A stretch of DNA of 64,000 nucleotides from Stramonita haemastoma (lineage: Eukaryota; Mollusca; Gastropoda; Neogastropoda; Muricidae), in NCBI GenBank assembly GCA_030674155.1, contig CM060342.1:4542161-4606160 (forward strand), read 5' to 3'. Shown in pieces: positions 11,393-22,745 of the stretch. The position numbers were made by a program, and so were the translations under genes. A model generated the notes under the pieces. It had not been told where the DNA came from. It did no database searches and worked only from the letters and a program-made list of their open reading frames with translations. The stretch's first letter is position 1. Every line of letters starts with the position of its first letter.

Positions 11393-12191
11393 GATCTTCC
11401 AAGCCAACATTGGAGGAAAGTTCGCCGCACTCACAGCCATCGACAATGATGTGGACACATTGGCCAACAACATCAAAGAAGTGCTAACGACAGCAGCAGA
11501 AGAAACATTAGGAAGAAGCAGAACAAAGAAACAACCCTGGGTGACAAATGAGGTTCTTGACCTCTGCGACAAAAGAAGAGAACTTAAAAAACAAAAGTTC
11601 ACAAGTCAAGAAGCTTACAAGAAGTACATGAAGTGAGGAAAAAGATGAGAGAAGCCAAAGAAGCGTGGATAGAAGAACAATGCAACAACATCGAAGATGG
11701 AATGACCAAGGGAAACAGCAAAACAGCTTACGACACTTTGAAAGCACTAACGAAAACTACACAGCCTAAAGCCTCTGTTATTGAAGACAAAGAAGGAAAT
11801 CTTTTAAACGGAAAACAATGCCATCCTCCAACGCTGGACAGAATACTGTAAGGGATTGTACAACTACCCACTACACCCAGATACCAACATAGTTTCTGAA
11901 CACCAAGATAAAGACCCACCAATACTAAGGTGTGAAGTAGATGCAGCTATTAGACAATTGAAGATGGGGAAGTCCCCTGGAATCGATAACATCCCAGCTG
12001 AACTCATAAAAAATGGAGGGAATGAAACAGCGGCACAGAACTTTGTCAGAAGATCCACGACACCAAAGAATGGCCAAAAGAATGGACACAATCTCTTGTA
12101 ATACCCCTGCCAAAGAAAGGAAACCTCAAACAATGCCAGAACTACAGAACCATTAGTCTCATAAGTCATCCTAGCAAGATCATGCTGCAGG
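11385..12191 (+). pseudogene. RTE-like linker and RT N-terminal region
   Basis: This connects the endonuclease to the RT palm. It is a charged, probably helical linker (KKQPWVTNEVLDLCDKRREL near 11,526-11,586), then KMGKSPGIDNIPAELIK (about 11,961-12,011), the usual RT fingers motif K..KSPG.D.I..E. The region after 12,101 reads into the next frame. Stops or frame changes near 11,636, 11,850 and 12,100 break it. An open frame on the opposite strand (11,864-12,472) is a shadow. Confidence 0.8.
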
Positions 12192-12701
12192 TTGAAAAAC
12201 CAAGTGGAAAAACTCCTGGCAGAAGAACAAGCGGGCTTTAGACCAAAATGCAGCACAATGGAACAAATTTTCAATCTGAGAATTCTGATAGAGAAGCATC
12301 TCCAACACCAAAAAGACTTGTACCACAATTTCATAGACTTCAAAAAGGCCTTTGACAGGGTATGGCATGACGGCCTCTGGCAAGTACTCAGGCACTTCAA
12401 CATTGACAGCTGCCTAATTGAAGTCATCAAGGCTCTGTACGAGAACGCAAAAAGTGCAGTTTTCATGAACAATCACGTGGGCGAGTTCTTCAAGACCACG
12501 GTTGGGGTTCGCCAGGGCTGCCTTCTCTCACCTGTACTCTTCAACCTCTTCCTCGAAAACATCATGACAGAGACACTGCAAAACCACCACACTTCCATCT
12601 CCATTGGTGGAAGACCCCTTTGCAACCTCAGATTTGCAGATGACATTGACCTCATGGGCAGCAGCAAACAAGAACTGCAAATCCTCACTTTAATTATTTA
12701 A
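12192..12701 (+). pseudogene. RTE-like reverse transcriptase palm
   Basis: This is the longest intact piece of the element. It contains EEQAGFRPKCSTMEQIF, motif A FIDFKKAFDRVW (catalytic Asp at 12,336-12,338), GVRQGCLLSPVLFNLFLENIM (about 12,505-12,570) and the FADD box at 12,633-12,644, so all three catalytic aspartates are kept. The frame ends at 12,701 in an AT-rich 20-odd-bp stretch (TTAATTATTTAATTAAC). This stretch is absent from the homologous place in the 4-kb copy and looks like a small insertion. Confidence 0.9.
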
Positions 12702-13434
12702 TTAACAATTTAACAGAGCGAGCGAGCGCATACGGCATGGAGGTCAGTACAGAGAAATCAAAGATCATGGTCAACAGCGCGAGTAATGACATCACGGAAA
12801 TAAAGATGAATGGAGAAACACTAGAAGAGGTGAGCCAATTCAAATACTTAGGCTCCATCCTAACAAAAGATGGCACATCAAACAATGAAGTGAAAGCTCG
12901 CATTGCAACAGCAACATCTGCTCTAGTCAGACTCGAGAAGATCATCAGAAGCAACAACATCAGCTTCGGCACCAAATACCACCTTTACAAATCCCTCGTG
13001 ATATCTATCCTCCTATATGGCTGTGAATCATGGACTCTGACAGCAGAGTTAGAGAGGAGAATCCAAGCATTCGAGAACAAGTGCCACAGAAGACTCCTCA
13101 AAATATCATACAAAGAACACAAGACCAATAACTATGTGAAAGAAGAAATCAAAAAGCGTGTGGGCCCCCAAGAGCCTTTGCTCTCCACCATAAAGAGGAG
13201 AAAGCTGATGTGGTTTGGTCACACCACAAGACACAACACCCTAGCAAAAACCATCTTGCAAGGAACAGTCGAGGGCAAGAGAAGAAGTCATGGGTTGACA
13301 ACATCAAAGACTGGACCGCCCAACCCCTGCAACACCTCCTACTAGCCACACAGTATCGTGAAGCATGGAAAAAGATCTCTGTTGCGTCTTCTCCCATGTC
13401 CCCCCTACGTCCTTTGGGACATGGGACTGAGTGA
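12702..13434 (+). pseudogene. RTE-like RT thumb and C-terminal region
   Basis: Frame 12,737-13,290 carries YGMEVSTEKSKIMV, FKYLGSIL, SILLYGCESWTLTAELE and the FENKCHRRLLKI motif, followed by RRKLMWFGHTTRH. A frame change near 13,290 leads into a second frame (13,210-13,434) ending WVDNIKDW...MSPLRPLGHGTE and TGA. The C-terminus matches the 4-kb copy (MSPLRPFG). It would contribute template binding and connection functions; no finger is visible. Confidence 0.87.
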
Positions 13435-13445
13435 GTGAGTGAGTG
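13424..13445 (+). repeat. GTGA tandem tail of the RTE-like element
   Basis: Five or so GTGA/GAGT units separate the stop codon from the right 12-bp target duplication. The truncated copy ends in the comparable GGGTGAGGGTGAGAGTG. Confidence 0.85.
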
Positions 13446-14016
13446 ATATCTATAGTGAAATGTGAGGGTGTTTTTGCGTTATAGGCTAGAAAAACGTTCA
13501 GAAAAGTGTTTAGGAAAACTGTTTTTTGTGTGTTATAGAACAGAAAAATGTTCTTTTATAAGGTTAAAGTACCGGAAATGTGTTAAATGTACTTTGAAAT
13601 GTGTTTGTGCTGTTCTGATACAGTAAAATGTGGTGTGGTTTCTGGTCAAAGTACAGCAAAGTGTGTCTTTTGTTGTCATATAACAGAAAGTGTTTTGTGT
13701 TCCTTTGTTAAATATGGTAAAAGTACTTTAAAGTGTGTCTTTTGTGCTGTTATGATACATTAAAATGTCTTTTGAATTTTGGTCATAGTAGAGCAAAATT
13801 TTGTCTTTTGTGGTCATAAACCAGAAAATGTTTTGTGTTGCTGCAGTACAGTAAAATGCAATTTTTAGTTTTGAGAGTAGAATATTTTTTGTAGTGTTAA
13901 CATAGTTATGTGTTACAAAACAGTGAAATGTGTGTTTTTGTAATTATGATTTTTTTTTAAATGTAGCTTCTTATCACACGGATTGACGAAATTGTAAATA
14001 TATAGTAGTATTACGG
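13446..14016. repeat. Satellite S
   Basis: The satellite resumes after the LINE with its target duplication. It ends at GTAGTATTACGG, the fixed boundary at which minisatellite M begins here and at 19,979, 26,946 and 54,865. Confidence 0.85.
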
Positions 14017-15620
14017 AAAATCTGATCCACCTTTTCCAGGACGGGTCCAAAATCGAAACCACTTTTTCCTAGTCAGGTCCAAAATTCATTCTAACCATCT
14101 ATTCTCATCGTGTAAAATCCACCTTTTATTGTTTGTGTTAAAAGTCCAACCCACCTTTTCCTTATCATGTCCAAAAATGCAAGCCACCTCTTGGTACTTT
14201 TGTCTAAAATCAAACCCACTATTTCTTGGTCAGATCCAAATCCAACCTCATTTTTTGTTTGTAGTAAAATCCCACCTATTCCTTGTCAGTTCAAAAATCC
14301 AACCCACCTTTTCCCAATCAGGCACAAAAACTGATCCACCTTTTCCTGGTCAGTCCAAAATCAAACCCAACATTTCCTGGTGAAGTCCAAAATGGAACCC
14401 ACCAGGCTATGGTCAGGTCCTAAATATAACCCATCATTTCCTGGTAAGGTCCAAAATCCAACCCACCATATCCCGGTCAGGTCCAAAATCCAATCCAACA
14501 GTCCATGGCCAGGTTTAAAATCTGATCCACCTTTTGCTGGTCAGGTCAAAAATCTAACCCACCATTTCCTGGTCAAGTCCAAAATGCAAACAACAATTTC
14601 CTGGTCAGATCCAAAATCTGATCCACCTTTTTCTGGTCAGGTCCCAAATCCAACCCACCATTTCCTGGTAAAGTCCAAAATCTGATCCACTTTTTACTTG
14701 TTGGGTCCAAAATCCAATCCATGTTTTCCTGGTCAGATCCAAAAATTAGCTGTACACACCTTTTCTTATCGTCTAAATTCAACCTTTTATTGGTCGGGTT
14801 AAAAACCAAACCCATCTTTTCCTGATCCATTCCAAAATGCAACCAACCTCTTCGTATCTTTGTCTCAAAACGAACCCACTATTTCATGGTTAAGTCCAAA
14901 CCCAACCTCATTTTGTGTTTTTAGTACATACCCACCTATTCCTGGTCAGGTTCAAAGTCGAACCCACCTTTTCCTCATCAGGTCAAAAATCAGAACCACC
15001 AGCTCCTTGTCAGGTCCAAAATCTGATCCACCATTTCCTTGTCAGGTCCAAAATCTGAACCACCTTTTCCTAGTCAGGTCCAAAATCCAATCCACCATTT
15101 CCTGATGAGGTCCAAAATCTGATCCACTGTTTCTTGGAGGGGTACAAAATCCAATCCACCTTTTCCTGGTCATGTCCAAATCGCCCCTCATTTTGTGTTT
15201 GTAATACAGACCCACATATCCCTGGTCAGGTCCAATATGCGACCCACTTTTTCCTGGTCAGGTCCAAAATCTGATCCACCATTTCCTGGTCAGGTCCAAA
15301 ATGCAACCTACCATTCCATGGTCAGATTTAAAATCAGATCCACCTATTCGTGGTCAGGTCCAACAGGTCCAAAATCTGATCCACCTTTTCCTGGTTATGT
15401 CCAAAATCCAACCCACCATTTCCTGGTTAGGTCCAAAATCTGATCCACCTTTTCCTGGTTAGGTCCAAAGTCCAACCCACCATTTCCTGGTCAGGTCTAA
15501 AATCTGATCCACCTTTTCCTGGTCAGGTCCAAAATCTGATCCATATTTTCCAGGTCAGGTCCAAAATTCAACCCACCCTTTCCTTGTCATGTTCAAAATC
15601 CAACTTTCAAAATTCAAAAT
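14017..15620. repeat. Minisatellite M block 1 (32-bp period)
   Basis: The consensus unit is GGTCCAAAATCTGATCC followed by ACCTTTTCCTGGTCA, 32 bp, with a common variant CCAACCCACCATTTCCTGG. Longer non-canonical spacers (TATTGGTTGTGTTAAAA, CTTTTGTCTAAAATC, CCTCATTTTGTG) recur about 650 bp apart and mark a higher-order pattern. The + strand is C-rich, opposite to satellite S. Open frames of 80-100 codons on both strands arise because the unit has few stops. I see no evidence of coding. Confidence 0.93.
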
Positions 15621-16329
15621 TCAGTAAAATGTGGGGTTTTTTTTATGTAGTTGTAAAGTATAAACGATTTTGTAATCTTATAATATGGTGAAATATGTGT
15701 TTCCTGTTGTTGTTCTTTTTACAATAAATTACGCTGAATGGTATTACATATTATAGTAAAATGTGTTTGTGTTTTAGTAGAGTAAACAGTGTTTTGAAAT
15801 ATAGTACTGTAAAATGTGTTTTGTAGTGTTTAATGTGTGTTTTGTGCTGTTATGATGGAGTAAAATGTGTTGATTTTAGTACAGTTCTGATTCTGAAAAT
15901 GAGGGAGTTTTGAAAACTGTTTTCTGGTGTTCTAACACTAAAACGCTTTCTGTAATAGCATAGTGCAGTAAAGTGTGTTTTGTAGAGTGGTTGTAAAGTA
16001 TGATGCGGTTTGTTGTCTTAAACGGGAAAATATGTTTTGTATAGTAAAGAATGTTTTGTTGTTTCCTACAACAGTGAAGAGTTTTATTAAAGCATAGTAA
16101 ACAGTGTGTTTGTAGTATAGCAAAATGTATTTAAATTAATGGTGTTAACAGTATTGTTACATTCGAGAAAATGTCTTTTTGTGCTGTTGTAGTACAGTAA
16201 AATGTGTTTTGTAGGTGATGGGAAAGTAGATTGGGTTTTTGTAGTGTTATTTACTCTGAAATCTGCAGTTTTGTGAAGTTGCGATTCCAGAAATGTGAAA
16301 TTTAATAGTAGTACAGCAAGATGTACCCT

Positions 16330-16615
16330 GGTTTAGGTGTCGGAGTCAAGACTATAGCAAATATTACATGACAAATGCTAAACGCTCTACACAGGGTTTT
16401 GTCTGCATCTGGGATAATACATGTTGTAACAAAGAATTGTTTGGCTGCCATTCTGCACACAGATTCATTTCCTTCATTGATTGTTCGTGATTATGTAAGT
16501 GATATGTGTAACTGCAGAAAGTTATATATCTGTAGCAATGCACTATTCTTGTATAGTTCATGGACTATGTAACAAAGCATTCTGCATCCAGATTTATTCC
16601 GCTGTTGTGCAGTTC
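16330..16615. other. Conserved non-satellite island with a 65-codon open frame, copy 1
   Basis: About 280 bp lack the ACAGTAAAATG core and have a more even base composition. A 65-codon ATG frame (16,375-16,572, +) begins MLNALHRVLSASG. A 65-codon frame is also open on the - strand (16,364-16,561). The + frame is identical in protein at 22,521-22,718 and 57,207-57,404, with one synonymous ATT/ATC difference. No domain is recognised. Identity follows from recent array duplication and does not prove coding. Confidence 0.55.
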
Positions 16616-18139
16616 TGATTCTGAAAATGTGGGAGTTGTTTTCTGGTGTTCTAGTACTAAAAGGCTTTTGTGTAACAGCATAGTTTAGTAAAATGTGTTT
16701 TGTAGAGTATGATGATGCGTTCTGATGTTTTAAAAGGTAAAATATGTTTTGAACAGTAAATCATGTTTTATGGTGTTTCAAGTACAGTGAACTGAGTTTG
16801 TTATAGCATAGTAGTATAGCAAAATGTGTTTTATGGTGTTATAGTAGAGAATATGTCTTTGTTGTTGTTGTTGCTGTTATGATACAGTAAAATGTGTAAG
16901 TTTTGTATGGTTAAAGAACCGTTAATGTTTGAAATGTACAGTCAAATGTGTCTTGTGATACAGAAAATGTCTTTTTGTGTTAATAGTACAGTAAAATGTA
17001 GAATGCCTCTGACAGTGTTATCATACAGTTATGAGTTATGAAACAGTGAAATGTGTGTGTTTTCTGGACTTCTGATTTTGAAAAAAGTCAGTGTAATATG
17101 TTTGTACAGTCAACCGTTGGTTTCTAGTGTTAACAGCATAGCAAAAAAAATGTGATTTGGGGAGTTGGAAGTCTTTTCTATGCTGTTGTGATACAATAAA
17201 ATATGAAGGGTGTTTTGGGTGTAAGTTTAGAAAAATGTGCGTGTTTTGGTGTTATAGTAGACGCAATGAGTTTTGTGATGTTACAAGTTCGTGAAATGTT
17301 TTTTTCATTTCCTTTTTTGTGTTCATTTTGTGATGTTTAGTACAACAAATCTTTTAAGCTGTTGTGTCTTCTGTATTTTAGGTTATAGTAGAACAAAATG
17401 TGTAATCTGTATATTTTTTAAAAAAAATATTTTTTTTTAAGTTATCATTTGAAATGATGAAATTGTGAAATTATAGTAGCCTTAGTGTAAAAAGTTTTTC
17501 GAAGTGAAATGTCTGTTTTGTGCTGTTATATTTATAGTGAATTGTGGGGACTTTTTGCGTTATAGGCTATCTGAGACGTTAAGATATGTATTAAGTCTTG
17601 TGATTTTTCGGTTATAGTAGAACAAAATGTGTATTTTGATTTTTTTTTGTTTTTAATAAATGATGAAATTGTGAAATTATAGTAGTCTGAAAGTAAAGAT
17701 GTGTTTTGTAATGTTATACGCTATGAAATGTCTGTTTTGTGCTGTTATATATATAGTGAAATGTGAGGGGGTCTAGTAAAACGTTCAGAAAAGGGAGTAG
17801 GAAAACTGTGTTTTTTGTGTTATTGAACAAAAAAAATCTTCTTTTATAAGGTTAAAGTCCCGGTAAATGTGTTAAATGTACTTTGAAATGTGTCTTTTGT
17901 GCTGTTATTATACAGTAAAATGTGTTGTGCTTTTTGGTCATAGTAAGGAAAATGTGTTTTCTGTTGCTACAGTACAGTTAAATGTGTTTTTCGGTTTTGA
18001 GAGTAGAATGGTTTTTGTTGTGTTATCATAGATATCTCTTAAAAAACATTGAAATGTGTTTTTTTTTTCGCAATTATGATTTTTAAAAAATATGTTCTTA
18101 TCACACGAAATGATGAAATTATGAAATTATAGTAGTCTT

Positions 18140-18660
18140 ACGGTAAAAATGTTTTTCGGAGTGTTATACAACAGTGAAATGTCTGTTTTGTGCTGTTATA
18201 GTTCTAGTGATATGTGAGGGGGTTTTGCGTTATATGCTAGAAAAACGTTCAGAAAAGTGATTAGGAAAACTGTATTTGTGTGAAATTGTGAAATTATAGT
18301 AGTCAAAGTACAAATGTGTTTCGTAGTGATATACAACAGTGAAATGTCTGTTTTGTGCTGTTATAGTTCTAGTGATATGTGAGGGGGGTTTGCGTTATAT
18401 GCTAGAAAAACGTTCAGAAAAGTGATTAGGAAAACTGTATTTGTGTGAAATTGTGAAATTATAGTAGTCAAAGTACAAATGTGTTTCGTAGTGTTATACA
18501 ACAGTGAAATGTCTGTTTTGTGCTGTTATAGTTCTAGTGATATGTGAGGGGTTTTGCGTTGTATGCTAGAAAAACGTTCAGAAAAGTAATTAGGAAAACT
18601 GTATTTGTGTGAAATTGTGAAATTATAGTAGTCAAAGTAAAAATGTGTTTCGTAGTGTTA
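18140..18660. repeat. 165-bp tandem subrepeat, three copies
   Basis: GTTCTAGTGATATGTGAG recurs at 18,201, 18,366 and 18,531 (period 165). Each unit also holds GCTAGAAAAACGTTCAG and GTGATTAGGAAAACTG. It is a shortened satellite monomer. Confidence 0.9.
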
Positions 18661-19978
18661 TAAATAAGTGAAATGTCTGTTTTGTGCTGTTATATTTCTG
18701 CTGAATTGTGAGGTCTTTTTGCATTATAGGCTAGAAAAACGTTCGGAAAGGTGTTTAGGAAATCTGTGTGTTTCGTTTTATAGAACTTGAAAAAATTTTC
18801 CTTAATAACGATAAAGTATTGTGTTAAATGTGTTAAATGTACTTTCAAATGTGTCTTTTGTGCTGTTATGATACAGTAAAATGTGGTGTGGTTTTTGGTC
18901 ATAGTATAGCAAAATGTGTCTTTTGTGGTCATAAACCAGAAAATGTTTTGTGTTGCTGCAGTACAGTAAAATGCGTTTTTTTAATTTTGAGAGTACAATG
19001 TGTTTTGTAGTGTTGACATAGTTATGTGTTTCAAAACAGTGTAATGTGTGTTTTTTTGCAATTATGTTTTTGTTTTTTTTAATGTACGTTCTTTTCACAC
19101 GGATTGATAAAATTGTGAAATTATAGTAGTATTACGGTAAAAATGTGTTTCGTAGTGTTATACAACAGTCTGTTTTGTGCTGTTGTATTTCAAGTAAAAC
19201 GTAAAGGTGTTTTGCCTTTTAGGCTAGAAAAAACGTTCAGAAAAGTGTTTAGGAAAACTGCTTTTTGTGTTATAGAACAGAAAAATGTTCTTTTGTAAGG
19301 TTAAAGTACCGTTAGATGTGTTAAATGTACTTTCAAATGTGACTTTTGTGCTCTTATGATACAGTAAAATGTGGTGTAGTTTTTAGTCAAAATACATCAA
19401 AATGAGTCTTTTGTGGTTATAATACAGAAAATGTTTTGTGTTGCTGTAGTACAGTAAAACGCGTTTTTCGTGTAACAGTAGAATGTTTTTTTGTGGTGTT
19501 ATTATAGTAACAAAACAGTGTAATGTGTTGTTTTCTTACTAGTATGATTTTTTTTTTTTATATGTAGATTATCATTTCAAATGATGAAATTGTGAAATTA
19601 TAATAGTTTCAAAGTAAAAGTGCGTTTCGTAGTCATTAGTAAAATGTCGGTTTTGTGCTGTTATACTTATGGTGTATTTTGACGTCCTTTTGCGTTATAG
19701 TATAGAAAAACGTTCAGTAAAGTGTTTAGAAAATCTTTGTTTTTCGTATTATAGAACAGAAAAATGTCTTTTTTAATAAGGTTAAAGTACCGGTAAATGT
19801 GTGAAATGTACTTTCAAATGTGTCTTTTGTGCTGTTATGATACAGTAAATGTGGTGTTGTTTTTGGTCATAAGTACAGGAAACAGTGAAATGTGTGTTTT
19901 TTGTAATTATGATTTTTTTTTAATGTAGCTTCTTATCACACGGATTGATGAAATTGTAAAATTATAGTAGTATTACGG

Positions 19979-21774
19979 AAAATCTGATCCACCTTTTCCA
20001 GGACGGGTCCAAAATCGAAACCAACTTTTCCTAGTCAGGTCAAAAATTCATTCTAACCATCTATTCTCATCGTCGAAAATCCACCTTTTATTGGTTGTGT
20101 TAAAAGTCCAACCCACCTTTCCAAAAATGCAAGCCACCTCTTGGTACTTTTGTCTAAAATCAAACCCACTATTTCTTGGTCAGATCCAAATCCAACCTCA
20201 TTTTGTGTTCCTGGTCAGTTCAAAAATACAACCCACCTTTTCCTAATCAGGTACAAAAACTGATTCACCTTTTCCTCGTCAGATCCAAAATCAAACCCAA
20301 CATTTCCTGGTCAAGTCCAAAATGGAACCCACCAGGCTATGGTCAGGTCCTAAATATAACCCACCATTTCCTGGTAAGGTCCAAAATCCAACTCACCATG
20401 TCCCAGTCAGGTCAAAAATCCAACCCAACAGTCCATGGTCAGGTTTAAAATCTGATCCACCTTTTGCCGGTCAGGTCAAAAATCCAACCCACCATTTCCT
20501 GGTCAAGTCCAAAATGCAAACAACAATTTCCTGGTCAGGTCCAAAATCCGATCCACCTTTTTCTGGTCAGGTCCCAAATCCAACCCACCATTTCCTGGTA
20601 AGGTCCAAAATCTGATGCACCTTTTGCTCGTTGGGTCCAAAATCCAATCCATGTTTTCCTGGTCAGATCCAAAAATTAGCTGTACACACCTTTTCTTATC
20701 GTCTAAATTCGACCTTTCATTGGTTGGGTTAAAAATCAAACCCATCTTTTCCTGATCCCTTCCAAAATGCAACAAACCTCTTCGTACTTTTGTCTCAAAA
20801 CGAACCCACTGTTGCATGGTTACGTCCAAACCCAACCTCATTTTGTGTTTTTAGTACAGACCCACATATTCCTGGTCAGGTCCAAAGTCGAACCCACCTT
20901 TTCCTGATCAGGTCAAAAATCAGAACCACCAGTTCCTGGTCAGGTCCAAAAACTGATCCACCTTTTCCTTGTCAGGTCCAAAATCTGAACCACCAGTTCC
21001 TGGTCAGATCCAAAATCTGACCCACTGTTTCCTTGTCAGGTCCAAAATCTGAACCACCTTTTCCTAGTCAGGTCCAAAATTCAACCCACCATTTCCTGGT
21101 GAGGTCCAAAATCTGATCCACTGTTTCTTGGAGGGTCCAAAATCCAATCCACCTTTTCCTGGTCAGGTCCAAATCGAACCTCATTTTGTGTTTGTAATAC
21201 AGACCCACATATCCCTGGTCAGGTCCAAAATGCGACCCACCTTTTCCTGGTCAGGTCCAAAATCTGATCCACCATTTCCTGGTCAGGTCCAAAATGCAAC
21301 CTACCATTCCATGGTCAGATTTAAAATCAGATCCACCTATTCGTGGTCAGGTCCAACAGGTCCAAAAATCAACCCACCTATTCCTGGTCAGGTCCAAAAT
21401 CCAACCCACCATTTCCTGGTCAGGTCAAAAATCTGATCCACCTTTTCCTGGTCAGGTCCAAAATGCAACCTACCATTCCATGGTCAGATTCAAAATGAGA
21501 TCCACCTATTCATGGTCAGGTCCAACAGGTCCAAAAATCAACCCACCTATTCCTGGTCAGGTCCAAAATCCAACCCACCATTTCATGATTAGGTCCAAAA
21601 TCTGATCTACCTTTTCCTGGTTAGGTCCAAAATCCAACCCACCATTTCCTGGTCAGGTCCAAAATCTGATCCACCTTTTCCTGGTCAGGTCCAAAGTCTG
21701 ATCCATATTTTCCTGGTCAGGTCCAAAATCCAATCCACCCTTTCCTTGTCATGTTCAAAATCCAACGCACCATT
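19979..21774. repeat. Minisatellite M block 2
   Basis: The 32-bp unit and junction are as in block 1, with extra 32-bp units near 21.3-21.6 kb. There a segment (GTCCAACAGGTCC, then ATTCCTGGTCAGG) is itself duplicated. Spacers with CATTTTGTGTT occur near 20,199, 20,840 and 21,182. Confidence 0.93.
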
Positions 21775-22489
21775 CAGTAAAATGTGGTGGTTTTTTTTTA
21801 TGTAGTTGTAAAGTATAAACGATTTTGTAATCTTATATATGGTGAAATATGTGTTTCCTGTTGTTCTTTTTACAATAAATTACGCTGAATGGTATTACAT
21901 ATTATAGTAAAATCTGTTTGTGTTTTAGTAGAGTAAACAGTGTTTTGAAATAGAGTATTGTAAAATGTGTTTTGTAGTGTTTAATGTGTGTTTTGTGCTG
22001 TTATGATGGAGTAAAATGTGTTGTTTTTCAAAGGTTAGTTGAGTACAGTTCTGATTCTGAAAATGAGGGAGTTTTGAAAACTGTGTTTTCTGGTGTTCTA
22101 ATACTAAAACGCTTTCTGTAATAGCATAGTGTGTTTTGTAGAGTGGTTGTAAAGTATGATGCGCTTTGTTGTCTTAAACGGGAAAATATGTTTTGTACAG
22201 TAAAGAATGTTTTGTTGTTTCCTAGAACAGTGAAGAGTTTTATTAAAGCATAGTAAACAGTGTGTTTGTAGTATAGCAAAATGTATTTAGATTAATGGTG
22301 TTAACAGTATTGTTACATTCGAGAAAATGTCTTTTGTGCTGTTGTAGTACAGTAAAATGTGTTTTGTAGTGTGATGGGAAAGTAGATTGGGTTTTTGTAG
22401 TGTAATGTACTGGACTGTAAAATCTGCAGTTTTGTGAAGTTGCGATTCCAGAAATGTGAAATTTAATAGTAGTACAGCAAGATGTACGC

Positions 22490-22745
22490 TGGTTTAGGTG
22501 TCGGAAATATTACATGACAAATGCTAAACGCTCTACACAGGGTTTTGTCTGCATCTGGGATAATACATGTTGTAACAAAGAATTGTTTGGCTGCCATTCT
22601 GCACACAGATTCATTTCCTTCATTGATCGTTCGTGATTATGTAAGTGATATGTGTAACTGCAGAAAGTTATATATCTGTAGCAATGCACTATTCTTGTAT
22701 AGTTCATGGACTATGTAACAAAGGATTCTGCATCCAGATTTATTC
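22490..22745. other. Non-satellite island, copy 2
   Basis: This is the second copy of the island, with the 65-codon frame at 22,521-22,718. It lacks the 15-odd bases AGTCAAGACTATAGC that precede the frame in copy 1. Confidence 0.55.

Larger units (their letters stand above)
10185..13445 (+). mobile_element. Full-length, inactivated RTE-like non-LTR retrotransposon, 3.26 kb
   Basis: The element has a 5' leader, an APE-type endonuclease, a reverse transcriptase and a simple-repeat 3' tail (GTGA/GAGT units, 13,424-13,445). It is flanked by a perfect 12-bp target duplication ATATCTATAGTG (10,173-10,184 and 13,446-13,457). The order endonuclease-RT in one polyprotein, with a short tandem 3' tail instead of poly(A), is typical of the RTE clade. 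The motif string resembles BovB-type RTE proteins. The coding region is split by about eight frame changes or stops, so this copy is dead. Uninterrupted satellite counterparts exist at 26,379-26,390 and 54,292-54,303. Confidence 0.93.
15621..19978. repeat. Satellite S block 1
   Basis: This is 4.4 kb of satellite without genes. The first part (15.6-17.4 kb) uses ACAGTAAAATGTGTTTTGTAG-type short units and carries a non-satellite island at 16,330-16,615. The second part contains 165-bp subrepeats (18.1-18.7 kb) and then typical 500-bp monomers. It ends at the fixed S/M junction. Confidence 0.85.

Noticed and set aside
11864..12472. 202-codon frame on the - strand
   Set aside because: It is a shadow of the RTE reverse transcriptase, whose + strand motifs are unambiguous.
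14129..15443. Open frames of 80-100 codons with MVRSK/SGPKSDPPF repeats in minisatellite blocks (also 20.2-21.6, 27.1-28.4, 55.1-56.3 kb)
   Set aside because: They arise in every frame and on both strands of a 32-bp repeat with few stops. There is no start context, domain or unique sequence.
14017..15620. CRISPR-like array (about 32-bp direct repeats)
   Set aside because: Units are directly adjacent with no unique spacers, sequence variants are graded, and the context is eukaryotic.
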